Below, one piece after another: positions 23,403-31,794 of a stretch of DNA of 32,819 bases. A program made the position numbers and the translations under genes. Source of the stretch: Eubacteriales bacterium (lineage in GTDB: Bacteria; Bacillota; Clostridia; Saccharofermentanales; UBA5734). The notes under the pieces are model-generated. The model did no database searches. It saw nothing but the letters and a program-made list of their open reading frames with translations, and was not told the origin of the DNA. Within the stretch, counting starts at the first letter, position 1. Every line of letters begins with the position of its first letter. The stretch is taken from assembly GCA_028695145.1 (NCBI GenBank), contig JAQVJP010000015.1, positions 1-32,819 of the forward strand, given 5' to 3'.

Positions 23403-24168
23403 TAAGTCGTTTGAGCTCCTTTATTTCTTTTGGTGTGAGATACCGCCATTGTCCAGTAGGTAGATTACCCAATGTAACATGCATGATACGTACTCTGACT
23501 AATCTGACAACCTCATACCCGAGAGCAGAGCACATACGGCGAATCTGTCGATTTAGTCCCTGGGTAAGGATTATACGAAACTTCTTCGCGCTAATTCTCT
23601 TGACCTTGCAGGGCCTGGTCACAGTGTCAAGAATTGGTACACCGGCTGACATTTTTTCGATAAACTCATCAGTATAGGGATGGTCTACCGTAACGATATA
23701 TTCCTTCTCGTGGTTGTTTCCGGCACGTAGGACTTTGTTGACAATGCTGCCGTCATTGGTCATAAAAATGAGACCTTCGGAATCACGATCCAGACGACCG
23801 ATCGGGAATACTCGCTTGGGGTAATTAAGCCAGGTAACTATATTATCACGTCTTCGTTCGTCAGTAGTGCAGGTAATACCAACAGGCTTGTGTACGGCGA
23901 TATAAACAAGATCGTCATCTGGTAGAACCGGCTCTCCGTTAACTCTGACGATATCCCCCGGCAATACTTTTTGCCCCATAAGTGCGGGCGCGTTATTAAT
24001 TGTTACTTTGCCATCGGCGATGAGCTTATCTGCTTCGCGACGCGAACAGTATCCGCTGTCAGCGATATGCTTATTAAGACGAACCGAAGGCACATCGGAG
24101 ACGGGGTCCGAATTACTATCAGAAACTGTACCTTTTTTATTAATAGAACTTCTGTCGTGTTCTGCCAC
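23377..24168 (-). CDS. rluF: 23S rRNA pseudouridine synthase RluF
   Basis: RsuA/RluB/RluF-type pseudouridine synthase, 263 residues. After a polar N-terminal tail of about 27 residues comes an S4 RNA-binding domain (28-88) and the catalytic domain with [10 protein letters not shown], catalytic Asp127. The stretch [26 protein letters not shown] and [11 protein letters not shown] matches RluF (which modifies U2604 of 23S rRNA in E. coli) better than RluB or RsuA. The start is GTG at 24168 with GAGGT about 8 bases before. It is the last gene of a four-gene minus-strand operon. No terminator is visible, and its end runs into the end of purF. Confidence 0.92.
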   Translation of the reverse strand: MAEHDRSSINKKGTVSDSNSDPVSDVPSVRLNKHIADSGYCSRREADKLIADGKVTINNAPALMGQKVLPGDIVRVNGEPVLPDDDLVYIAVHKPVGITCTTDERRRDNIVTWLNYPKRVFPIGRLDRDSEGLIFMTNDGSIVNKVLRAGNNHEKEYIVTVDHPYTDEFIEKMSAGVPILDTVTRPCKVKRISAKKFRIILTQGLNRQIRRMCSALGYEVVRLVRVRIMHVTLGNLPTGQWRYLTPKEIKELKRLTTTSGNNH

Positions 24169-24203
24169 GCTTTTTACCTCAAAATCTATTTATCAATATT
24201 TGT

Positions 24204-24599
24204 TTAAGCTGTATGCTGCGATGGCAACTTCTGCAAAGTGCCGTCATGATCAACTGTTATCAGTGGTATTTGTGGAAAATTATCTTCAAGTTCGGAGATA
24301 AACACACTCTGACCAGATTGTGGAGGTATGCCGGTCATTATGAAATTAACTTTGTTTCTGCTGACATAGTCCACAGTCGCCGCTGCCGGGTCATCATTGA
24401 AGAGCACAACCATTTCGGCATTCTGCTGTTTGGAAATTCCGAAGAGATATTCGACTTCTTCACTGGCCAGCCAACCGGCCGCTTTTCTTGGTCTGACACA
24501 AATAACTTTTAGTGGTATATCCTTTATATCTGCCAGCTTCCTGCCGGCGTAGATTAAACGACTGCAGGTTTCCTGATCTGTTACACATACTAAAACCAT
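24204..24599 (-). CDS. Stand-alone KdpD-like universal stress (Usp) domain protein
   Basis: A 131-residue alpha/beta protein that resembles the Usp domain found inside KdpD sensor kinases: MVLVCVTDQETCSRLIYAGRKLA at the start, then VICVRPR, and a KQQNAEMVVLFNDDPAAATVDYVSRNKVNFIMTG half. The start was placed at ATG 24599, preceded by AAGGAA; an in-frame TTG at 24617 would include the ribosome site. It is encoded between a histidine kinase and rluF, 104 bases after the kinase. In KdpD the domain is fused to the kinase and binds nucleotides such as cyclic-di-AMP in some species; here a separate protein could act in trans on the kinase. That link is inferred from position only. Confidence 0.75.
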   Translation of the reverse strand: MVLVCVTDQETCSRLIYAGRKLADIKDIPLKVICVRPRKAAGWLASEEVEYLFGISKQQNAEMVVLFNDDPAAATVDYVSRNKVNFIMTGIPPQSGQSVFISELEDNFPQIPLITVDHDGTLQKLPSQHTA

Positions 24600-24702
24600 G
24601 ATGTATTTTCCTTTCAAACATGAAAATGTTCTGGGCTGTCGACAATCATATTTTACGATTGATTTGTGAAATCTTTGTGTCCGGGAGGTGACAATGCGAC
24701 AT

Positions 24703-26523
24703 CTATTGCTTTTTGTTCAACATGTCTACATTATCGCTGCGTCTGAGTGTGAAGCAGAAGCGTGCGCCTTGTTGAGCTTCGCTTCGTACCCAGATGGCTT
24801 CGCCATGTCTTGTCATTATTTCCCTGGCTATAGCCAATCCCAGTCCGGTGCCAGGCTGTCTATGTGCTTTGTCCGCTTTGTAAAAACGATCAAATACGTG
24901 GTCGATGTCTTCAAGCTCTATACCGGGGCCACTGTCCTTGACTGATATGGTTATTTTATATTCATCCCACTGAGCAGCAAGCTCAATACTGCCATTTTCG
25001 GGAGTGTATTTGAGCGCGTTGTCAAGAAGGATAACAAGTACTTGCTCGATTCGTTCGGGATTGCCGTATGCTGCCGGGCAGTTTTTTGTGTTATCTGTGA
25101 GAATAAGATGTATACCCAGATCTTCGGCATGATTTTCATATTTCATAATTAATTCCCGCAGCATTTCAGCAGGAGAGAAGCTCTGCATATTCAGTTCGTC
25201 TGAGCCTGCTTGCAGCCGCGATAGATCAAGCATATCGTTGATTAATCGTGATAATCTGATAGTTTCCTTGAGTAAAATCTGATAATAGCGTATCCTGTCT
25301 TCTTCCGAACGAACCATATTGTCACTGAGTGGTTCAAGGAGGGCGCGCATGGCTGTCAGAGGTGTACGCAGTTCATGGGAGATATTAGCGACATAATCAC
25401 GCCTGGTTTGCTCCAGACGCTCGCTCTCGGTAATATCACGAAACAGCGCAACTGATCCGGCGATCACTCCGTTAGCTTCCTCAATCGGAGCGACCTGGCA
25501 GGCGATAATTCTTGCTGCCGTCCGGATAATTATTGTCTTTTCTTCACCTGTACCCATGACCTCCAGCAATGTCTCTTTTAGATTATCATGATCCATAATC
25601 TGCTGAGGTGTGGCTTGTTCGTGCAGCTTATCCAGTCCGAGCAGTGACCAAACCATACTGTTGGTAAGAATTATATTCCCGTAGCGATCTGTTGCCAGAA
25701 TACCCTCAGCCATGCAGTCAATGATTTGTCTGAGACGATTGCGTTCTGTTGTCAGTTCAGATATGGAGTCGGCAAGCTTATCCGCAAGGTGATTCATGAT
25801 GAGTGCCAACTCACCAATTTCACCAAGCTTGCGTATATCAGCTACTGCTCGAACTGTAAAGTTGCCGCTGGCCATGGCCAGCGCTACATCTCTTGTCTGT
25901 TTAAGTGGTTTTATCAGTCTGGCAGCCGCAAAATATAATGGCAACAGCATGATTATAAATACCGTAATTGATGCTGTGATTAACGCGATATTCATACTTC
26001 GGAAACCGGCATTTAGCTCAGACATTGGTTTGACGAAGTAGAGAGCACCGATAATTCCCGTTTGCTGCCCGAAACGAAAATTGACCGGAACTCCTACAAA
26101 CAGCATTTCTTCAGCACTTCCAGGGAGTTTATAAGTGAACCAGAGAGATTCCGCGCTGCCATCAAGCAGTTCAGAGGAACTGCTTATTATCTGACTATGA
26201 ATAGCTGACTCACTGTCAGCTGCTTCCTCCGGCAGAGATCCTGCGTATATTTCCTGTGTTACACTGTCGATGACAAAAGTCCAGGCGTCGAAGAGCTCAT
26301 ATGAAGATTGCACAAGCGAATCAAAATAGGGATCACCCTGCAAAAAACTGCGTCCGGCTAACGCCGCCAGTGATTTTGCCTTAGGCTGCATTTCCGAAAC
26401 TTTGATTTTAGTAAAAATCGGTCTTGATATGTGATTGTAAAAGACTGCTGTCATCAGGGTCCAAAGCAGCAGCGCAAGCAACAGCATGACCAGCAGACGC
26501 CTGAAGAAGATACTCTTGTGCAT
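24703..26523 (-). CDS. PhoR/WalK-like sensor histidine kinase
   Basis: A 606-residue membrane kinase with the order TM1 (9-30), extracytoplasmic sensor region (31-176), TM2 (177-201), HAMP (200-253), PAS (about 258-370), HisKA with phospho-acceptor His383 (NISHELRTPLTAMR), and HATPase (455-596) with N box DNALKYTPENG, G1 DSGPGI and G2 GTGLGLAIA. This architecture is that of PhoR/ResE/WalK kinases. Its start codon directly follows the stop codon of the response regulator (TAAATG), so the pair is co-translated. The signal is unknown; phosphate or cell-wall stress are family possibilities but nothing in the neighbourhood supports either. Confidence 0.93.
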   Translation of the reverse strand: MHKSIFFRRLLVMLLLALLLWTLMTAVFYNHISRPIFTKIKVSEMQPKAKSLAALAGRSFLQGDPYFDSLVQSSYELFDAWTFVIDSVTQEIYAGSLPEEAADSESAIHSQIISSSSELLDGSAESLWFTYKLPGSAEEMLFVGVPVNFRFGQQTGIIGALYFVKPMSELNAGFRSMNIALITASITVFIIMLLPLYFAAARLIKPLKQTRDVALAMASGNFTVRAVADIRKLGEIGELALIMNHLADKLADSISELTTERNRLRQIIDCMAEGILATDRYGNIILTNSMVWSLLGLDKLHEQATPQQIMDHDNLKETLLEVMGTGEEKTIIIRTAARIIACQVAPIEEANGVIAGSVALFRDITESERLEQTRRDYVANISHELRTPLTAMRALLEPLSDNMVRSEEDRIRYYQILLKETIRLSRLINDMLDLSRLQAGSDELNMQSFSPAEMLRELIMKYENHAEDLGIHLILTDNTKNCPAAYGNPERIEQVLVILLDNALKYTPENGSIELAAQWDEYKITISVKDSGPGIELEDIDHVFDRFYKADKAHRQPGTGLGLAIAREIMTRHGEAIWVRSEAQQGARFCFTLRRSDNVDMLNKKQ

Positions 26524-27216
26524 TTAGCGATTGACCTCAAATTTATAACCTACACCGTATACTGTTATCAAGCCATAAGCGGAGTTATCATTGACTATTT
26601 TCTGCCGGATACGTTTGATGTGTGTATCAACAGTTCTGGTATCGCCAAAATAATCATAGCCCCAAACCTTGCTGAGAATTTGTTCGCGATCCATAACTTG
26701 TCCCTGATGTGAAGCCAGAAGATGGAGAATCTCTACTTCTTTTGGCGTGCAGGCAACTGTTTCACCTTGAACCTTGACCTGATAGTTGTCCAGATTGATC
26801 TCAAGCCCGTCAAATCTAAGTACGGAACTGTTTTCCTGCGGACTATCTCCCAGCCGACGTAAGACCGCTTTGATTCTGGCAATTACTTCGCGTGGACTGA
26901 ATGGCTTGACAATATAATCATCAGCACCAAGCTCAAGACCAAGCACACGATCGATTTCCTCACCTTTTGCCGTGAGCATGATAATTGGCACATTGCTGAA
27001 ACGTCTTGTTTCGCGACAAACTTCTGTGCCGGATTTTTTGGGCATCATTATGTCCAAAATGACGAGATCCGGTTGAGTATCGCTGATCATAGACAGAGCT
27101 TGTTCCCCATCAAATGCCGACTTATGGTCATAGCGTTCGGCATCAAGATATAACCCGAGTGATTCGTGCACTACGGGATCGTCATCACATATTAATATCT
27201 GTATGTTTTTGGGCAT
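26524..27216 (-). CDS. OmpR/PhoB-family response regulator
   Basis: A 230-residue regulator with an N-terminal receiver (acidic DDD at 11-13, phospho-acceptor Asp55 in LVILDIMMP, conserved Lys in IVKPF) and a C-terminal winged-helix domain (about 130-228, ending VDTHIKRIRQKI...ITVYGVGYKFE). It is the first gene of the minus-strand operon and pairs with the kinase abutting it. AGGAGG lies 8 bases before the ATG. On the minus strand a TATAAT-like -10 is present in the shared 127-base intergenic region with the divergent methyltransferase gene, without a convincing -35. Confidence 0.94.
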   Translation of the reverse strand: MPKNIQILICDDDPVVHESLGLYLDAERYDHKSAFDGEQALSMISDTQPDLVILDIMMPKKSGTEVCRETRRFSNVPIIMLTAKGEEIDRVLGLELGADDYIVKPFSPREVIARIKAVLRRLGDSPQENSSVLRFDGLEINLDNYQVKVQGETVACTPKEVEILHLLASHQGQVMDREQILSKVWGYDYFGDTRTVDTHIKRIRQKIVNDNSAYGLITVYGVGYKFEVNR

Positions 27217-27305
27217 CTAAAACACCTCCTGCGATATATTATATCTGATTTATGTGATGAGTTTCCATATAATCACAATTGTTCGAAATCAGTTAATTAA
27301 CATGA

Positions 27306-27311
27306 TATAAT
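27306..27311 (+). promoter_or_regulatory. -10 element of the methyltransferase gene
   Basis: TATAAT (27306-27311) lies 33 bases before the start codon. The -35 region is weak. A second TATAAT in the same orientation is at 27268-27273, within a repeated nonamer ATATAATCA (27267-27275 and 27305-27313). Confidence 0.5.
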
Positions 27312-27343
27312 CAATCATCGCAAAACACATCAGGAGGGCTTAT

Positions 27344-28249
27344 ATGCTGCTTGCAGATAAATGGACTGATTTTGAATTAATAGATGCCGGTGATGGTGAG
27401 AAACTGGAGCGTTGGGGCGAATTTGTTCTCAGGAGACCTGATCCACAGGCGATATGGCCGCAGGGTATAAGAGCCGGTTGGAACAAGCCGGACGCTCATT
27501 ATCATCGTAGTCAGAGCGGCGGGGGGCATTGGCAGACAAATGCCGAGTTGCCTGCACAGTGGCACATTCGTTATCCAGCAGGTAGAAATTTGCCTCAGGA
27601 TCTTGTTTTTCGTGTAGAGCCGACCGGTTTCAAGCATACCGGTTTATTTCCGGAGCAGGCTGTTAACTGGGAATTCTTCGCTGAGAAAATAACAACGGCA
27701 AAAGCCGCAAACCGCGAGTTCAGAGTGCTTAATCTCTTCGCGTATACAGGCGCGGCTACTGTTGCCTGTGCCGCGGCCGGTGCCGACGAAGTTGTTCATC
27801 TGGACGCGTCAAAAGGGATGAATGCCCGGGCTCGTGAAAATCTGGCGTTGTCAGGGCTTGATAATAAATATGTGCGCTTCTTCACCGATGATGTTGGTAA
27901 GTTTGTTGAGCGTGAAATAAGAAGAGGCCGGAAATATCAGGGGATTATTATGGATCCGCCTTCATATGGCCGGGGTCCTTCAGGAGAGCTCTGGAAAATT
28001 GAGGAGTCTCTTTACGGTCTGGTCGAGCGATGCGCTCAGCTGCTGAGCAGCGATGCTGAGTTTTTTGTTATTAATTCATATACAGCAGGTCTTGCGCCTA
28101 CTGTTCTGGCCAATATTCTCAGTCTGACAATAAGTCCACTTGCTGGAGGTTATGCGGTGGCTGAGGAGATTGGTCTTCCGGCAAGCGGCCGAGATCTTGT
28201 TCTTCCGTGTGGTTGTACGGCACGTTGGCAGCCGGGTGACAGGAAATAG
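27344..28249 (+). CDS. RlmI/RlmK-like class I SAM methyltransferase without PUA domain
   Basis: A 301-residue SAM-dependent methyltransferase of the COG1092 group, which methylates cytosine or guanine in 23S rRNA. The SAM motif I (LNLFAYTGAATVACAAAGA, 129-147), the acidic residue Asp154 and motif IV DPPSYGRG (204-211) are intact. The N-terminal PUA domain and EEHE region of RlmI are absent; instead about 95 residues form an alternative N-terminal part (WPQGIRAGW, HWQTNAELPAQWHIRY). It may thus modify another site or recruit RNA differently. AGGAGGG precedes the ATG. A pseudouridine synthase gene follows 4 bases later, giving an RNA-modification gene pair. Confidence 0.87.
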   Translation: MLLADKWTDFELIDAGDGEKLERWGEFVLRRPDPQAIWPQGIRAGWNKPDAHYHRSQSGGGHWQTNAELPAQWHIRYPAGRNLPQDLVFRVEPTGFKHTGLFPEQAVNWEFFAEKITTAKAANREFRVLNLFAYTGAATVACAAAGADEVVHLDASKGMNARARENLALSGLDNKYVRFFTDDVGKFVEREIRRGRKYQGIIMDPPSYGRGPSGELWKIEESLYGLVERCAQLLSSDAEFFVINSYTAGLAPTVLANILSLTISPLAGGYAVAEEIGLPASGRDLVLPCGCTARWQPGDRK

Positions 28250-28253
28250 TTAC

Positions 28254-29009
28254 ATGACTACAGATTTTGATTATCATCAATTGACGATTCTATATGAAGA
28301 CAATCATCTAATCGCAGCAGTTAAGCCTGCAGGCGTATTATCCCAGTCCGATGGCTCAGACTCACCGGACATGCTAACTTCGCTCAAGAAGTATATCAAA
28401 GAGAAATACAATAAACCGGGCGATGTCTGGCTTGGGCTTGTGCATAGACTGGATCAGCCAGTCAGTGGCGTGATGGTTTTCGCGAAGACATCAAAAGCCG
28501 CTTCTCGGTTGTCAGAGCAGATCAGGTCGCATCAAGTTGGCAAATTTTATCTTGCTGCGGTCAGTGGTGAAAAAATACCTGAATCAGGCGAGCTTATGGA
28601 TATTTTGACAAAAGATCGAAAATCCGGTCAAGTAAGTGTCAGATCAGCTGAAATTAAATCTGCAGCAAATGACAAGTATGCTGTGTTGGAATTTAAGAAA
28701 CTTGCCGTTGTTGAAACTGATCAGGGGATGATCAGTTTATTAATGATTAAGCTTGGTACAGGGCGTGGGCATCAGATAAGAGTACAGCTGGCCAGTCGCG
28801 GCTGGCCTATTCTTGGCGATGCGCGATACGGCGGTAATCTTAATTATATTCACAAGACAAAAGATACAAATGGCCGCTGGCATGCCGATCTGGCTCTGTT
28901 TAGCTGTCGACTTGAGTTTAACCATCCAGTTAAGAAGGATCAAATAGTATTGACGATCAAGCCGCCTGCAGAGTTGCCTTGGTCTCTATTCGCAAATTTA
29001 CATTCTTAA
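28254..29009 (+). CDS. RluA-family pseudouridine synthase
   Basis: A 251-residue RNA pseudouridine synthase of the RluA/RluD family. The catalytic motif is HRLDQPVSG (64-72) with Asp67; GRGHQIRVQLASRGWPILGDARYGG is the second hallmark. There is no S4 domain at the N-terminus, so it is of the short RluA/RluC-like catalytic type. The ATG at 28254 was chosen because AGGAAA stands just upstream and residues before it would come from a frame that overlaps the methyltransferase coding sequence. The target uridine (23S rRNA or tRNA) cannot be told. It is co-transcribed with the upstream methyltransferase. Confidence 0.9.
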   Translation: MTTDFDYHQLTILYEDNHLIAAVKPAGVLSQSDGSDSPDMLTSLKKYIKEKYNKPGDVWLGLVHRLDQPVSGVMVFAKTSKAASRLSEQIRSHQVGKFYLAAVSGEKIPESGELMDILTKDRKSGQVSVRSAEIKSAANDKYAVLEFKKLAVVETDQGMISLLMIKLGTGRGHQIRVQLASRGWPILGDARYGGNLNYIHKTKDTNGRWHADLALFSCRLEFNHPVKKDQIVLTIKPPAELPWSLFANLHS

Positions 29010-29032
29010 TCAAATCTTAAGATTTCCTGAAG
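29004..29032 (+). promoter_or_regulatory. Tandem 11-bp-phased heptamers, candidate OmpR-family binding site
   Basis: TCTTAAT (29004-29010), TCTTAAG (29015-29021) and a weaker CCTGAAG (29026-29032) are spaced by 4 bases, an 11-base period. The centre also forms a perfect 14-bp palindrome AAATCTTAAGATTT (29012-29025). Heptamer direct repeats at this period are the usual site of OmpR/PhoP-type regulators. The site ends 22 bases before a weak -10 (CATAAT, 29055-29060), fitting an activator upstream of or over the -35. Confidence 0.5.
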
Positions 29033-29080
29033 CCTCTTTTAATCATTACTGGTGCATAATGGATTCCGGAGGATAAATCT

Positions 29081-29767
29081 ATGTATAACATTCTTATTTG
29101 TGATGACGAACCGGACATAGTTTCTGCTCTGAAAATCTATTTGACCGCAGATGATTATCGTTTGTTTACCACGTCAAATGGCGCCGACGCGGTAAGGATT
29201 AATTCGGAAAATGAAATTCATCTCATTCTCATGGATATTATGATGCCGGTTATGGATGGCATAACAGCCATGCAGCGCATCAGGCAGACCCATAATACAC
29301 CGATCATTCTGCTCACGGCAAAAGGTGAGGATATCGATAAGATTCTGGGCCTGAATTCAGGTGCTGACGACTATGTTACCAAACCTTTTAATCCGGTAGA
29401 GTTGCAGGCCAGAGTTAAATCGCAGCTGCGCAGATATCTGCAGCTGGGTGCCGGTAATGGCAGCGGACGTCAGTTGGTGATTGGCGGTATTGTGCTTGAT
29501 GATGGCAGCAAGAGTGTCATGCTTGATGGTGAGGCTATAAGCCTGACTCCGACAGAGTATGAGATTTTACGGCTGTTTATGCAAAATCCCGGAAGAGTGT
29601 TCTCGCCCACTGAGATTTATAGCAAAGTCTGGAGAGAGCAGCCGTGCGGGGCAGAGAAGACTATAGCTGTACATATTCGTCATTTAAGAGAAAAAATCGA
29701 GATTAATCCGGCACAACCAAGATATCTTCTGGTCGTCTGGGGACAGGGCTACAAGATAGTACGATGA
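29081..29767 (+). CDS. OmpR-family response regulator (VanR-like)
   Basis: A 228-residue regulator. The receiver has acidic residues DDE (8-10), phospho-acceptor Asp52 (LILMDIMMP) and the conserved Lys in VTKPF; the winged-helix domain (about 128-227) reads LTPTEYEILRLFMQNPGRVFS...VAVHIRHLREKIE-like and ends WGQGYKIVR, close to VanR-type regulators. GGAGG is 8 bases before the ATG. The kinase gene starts 13 bases after the stop codon. There are no vanH, vanA or vanX genes nearby, so the name describes family only. The phased heptamers upstream suggest autoregulation. Confidence 0.94.
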   Translation: MYNILICDDEPDIVSALKIYLTADDYRLFTTSNGADAVRINSENEIHLILMDIMMPVMDGITAMQRIRQTHNTPIILLTAKGEDIDKILGLNSGADDYVTKPFNPVELQARVKSQLRRYLQLGAGNGSGRQLVIGGIVLDDGSKSVMLDGEAISLTPTEYEILRLFMQNPGRVFSPTEIYSKVWREQPCGAEKTIAVHIRHLREKIEINPAQPRYLLVVWGQGYKIVR

Positions 29768-29780
29768 TGAGGGGATTTAT

Positions 29781-31793
29781 ATGAATAGAATTACCGGAAA
29801 TACACCGGCAAAAGCCACAGCCATGGTTTTATTATGTTTGTCAGTTTTGCTGCTTATATTAAGCTCTGCGGTACCGATTGTTGTATATGGCAACAATTTA
29901 AATAACATCGATGCAAAGGTTTTGCGCGACAATCTGTTTTCAGATCTTAGCAGACAGGATGCGCAGTTGGTTTTTTACGGCAGATATTATGTAGTTGATG
30001 GCAAAGCGTATTTTGATGGCAATACGGGCAGCCAATATGGCAATATGGATCCGAACAGACTTGGAGCAAGTAGTTTCTATTATGAAATTAAGGATGAGTC
30101 CGGCACAACTGTTGCAGGAGCTAAACCGGAATTTGAACCTGTTTTTGTCCATGAAGAAGAATTTGCTCCTGATGATTATTATGTGACAAATGCTGGGGAA
30201 ATCATTTATAACGAAGGCTCTTCGCATACTCTTTATGCTTATATTGATAGAAGTGATAGTCTGCTTGATAAATATCACATAGCCGATCTATTGATCGAAT
30301 ATGGTTTCGAAAAACAGGGGATGTGGCTGGCGATTCTGGCAGGGAGTCTCTTATCTATTATTGTTTTACTTATATTTCTTGTTATCGGCGCAGGTCGAAG
30401 AAAAGATGATGCAGAAGTAAAAGAAAGACTGATTGACCGCGTACCGTATGATTTGCTAATTGGAATATATCTCGTATCGGCAGCGTTCGTAATCCTGTTT
30501 CTTGATAACTCAATTCATTACTTCTCATATATGCCCGGCACAAACATATATGAGAGCTGGCTGGTTATTGTCTTGTCGGTGGTTGTACTAATATTGTCCA
30601 CATTGCTGGCTATAATGCTCTTAATGACAACAAGCGTACGGATTAAATCGCGAAAACTATTTAAGAATACCTTGATATATCGTGTTTTCGTTATTATTAT
30701 CCGGCTAATTAAACGAATTTTCGCAAAAACTGGCTTCGTTTTTAAGTCCTTGCCGTTGATTTGGAAAACTTCGTTGATTCTTGTGGCTTGGTTTATATTG
30801 GAATTGTTTGGTATAGCTGCTACCGCGAATAGCACTGAGGGTATGTTTATATTATGGTTTCCGAGTCGTATTATTATGGCACTGTTTGTGCTCCTGATCG
30901 CTGCAGGACTAAGAGTGCTTCAGGCCGGAGGCCGCAGACTTGCCGGAGGTGATTTGCAGCATCCTGTTGAGACCAAGCATCTTATTGGTGATTTGCGCAG
31001 ACATGGTGAAGATTTAAATAGTATTAGTAGGGGGATGGAACTGGCTGTAGAAGAACAGCTGCGCAGTGAGCGTTTTAAAACAGAGCTTATTACCAATGTT
31101 TCTCATGATATAAAAACTCCTCTGACTTCGATAATAAATTATGCTGATCTGCTCAAAAAAGAAGACCCGAAGGAAGAAAAAATCAGAGAGTATGTCGCGA
31201 TTATTGATAAACACAGTCAGCGTCTGAAAAAACTGACTGAAGATCTGGTTGAGGCTTCAAAAGCTTCAACAGGGAATATTCAGGTATCTCTTTCGACTTG
31301 TGAGACCGGCGTACTACTTGATCAGACGGCCGGTGAGTATCAGGATAAACTCGATGCTTGTGGTCTTGAGCTGATTGTCAATAAACCAGAATACTCGGTG
31401 TCGGTTTGGGCAGATGGACGTTTGCTCTGGCGCGTGCTTGACAATGTTTTTAATAACGCCTGCAAATACAGTTTGCCCGGCAGCAGAATTTATGTCAGCC
31501 TGTCTGTCTGGCAGCATCAGGCGATAATTACAGTGAAAAATATTTCCCGGTATGCTCTCAACATATCAAGTGATGAGCTCATGGAACGTTTCGTGCGTGG
31601 CGACAGTTCAAGAAGTACTGAAGGCAGCGGACTTGGTCTGGCAATAGCTCGCAGTTTAACTGAGCTGCAGGGAGGAAGTTTCTTGCTGGAAATCGATGGA
31701 GATCTCTTCAAAACAATTATTAAACTACCACTTAGTCTGGAGCAGTCAGAAACATCTGAAGATAATACTCAGACTACCGCACAGGAGGTGTGA
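29781..31793 (+). CDS. Multi-pass VanS-like sensor histidine kinase
   Basis: A 670-residue kinase with an unusual membrane part: TM1 (13-35), an external domain (36-178), then about five more helices (180-203, 221-242, 258-284, 328-349, 360-378), a HAMP-like linker (about 375-430), HisKA with His442 (NVSHDIKTPLTS) and HATPase (about 540-652) with N box DNVFNNACKYS and G box GSGLGLA (616-622). The catalytic half is like VanS. The external domain holds many acidic and aromatic residues (FYGRYYVVDGKAYFDGN), unknown ligand. It is co-transcribed with its regulator and the glycosyltransferase that begins 1 base after its stop, so an envelope signal is likely, though this is inference. Confidence 0.92.
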   Translation: MNRITGNTPAKATAMVLLCLSVLLLILSSAVPIVVYGNNLNNIDAKVLRDNLFSDLSRQDAQLVFYGRYYVVDGKAYFDGNTGSQYGNMDPNRLGASSFYYEIKDESGTTVAGAKPEFEPVFVHEEEFAPDDYYVTNAGEIIYNEGSSHTLYAYIDRSDSLLDKYHIADLLIEYGFEKQGMWLAILAGSLLSIIVLLIFLVIGAGRRKDDAEVKERLIDRVPYDLLIGIYLVSAAFVILFLDNSIHYFSYMPGTNIYESWLVIVLSVVVLILSTLLAIMLLMTTSVRIKSRKLFKNTLIYRVFVIIIRLIKRIFAKTGFVFKSLPLIWKTSLILVAWFILELFGIAATANSTEGMFILWFPSRIIMALFVLLIAAGLRVLQAGGRRLAGGDLQHPVETKHLIGDLRRHGEDLNSISRGMELAVEEQLRSERFKTELITNVSHDIKTPLTSIINYADLLKKEDPKEEKIREYVAIIDKHSQRLKKLTEDLVEASKASTGNIQVSLSTCETGVLLDQTAGEYQDKLDACGLELIVNKPEYSVSVWADGRLLWRVLDNVFNNACKYSLPGSRIYVSLSVWQHQAIITVKNISRYALNISSDELMERFVRGDSSRSTEGSGLGLAIARSLTELQGGSFLLEIDGDLFKTIIKLPLSLEQSETSEDNTQTTAQEV

Positions 31794-31794
31794 C

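Noticed and set aside
24688-24945. Plus-strand reading frame of 85 codons with a good GGGAGGTG ribosome-site-like sequence, antisense to the 3' end of the PhoR-like kinase gene
   Set aside because: The product is not recognisable, most of it mirrors conserved HATPase codons, and no promoter is evident. The ribosome-site match is probably chance.
27279-27290. GTTCGAA near 27281 as a second LexA site
   Set aside because: The half sites are in the wrong order and spacing for GAAC-N4-GTTC.
27267-27313. Repeated ATATAATCA as a regulator site
   Set aside because: Both copies contain TATAAT, so the repeat is explained at least as well by -10 elements in an AT-rich divergent promoter region.
29081-31793. 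Vancomycin resistance locus
   Set aside because: The regulator and kinase look VanR/VanS-like in their catalytic parts only; no vanH, ligase or vanX genes lie nearby and the kinase membrane region differs.
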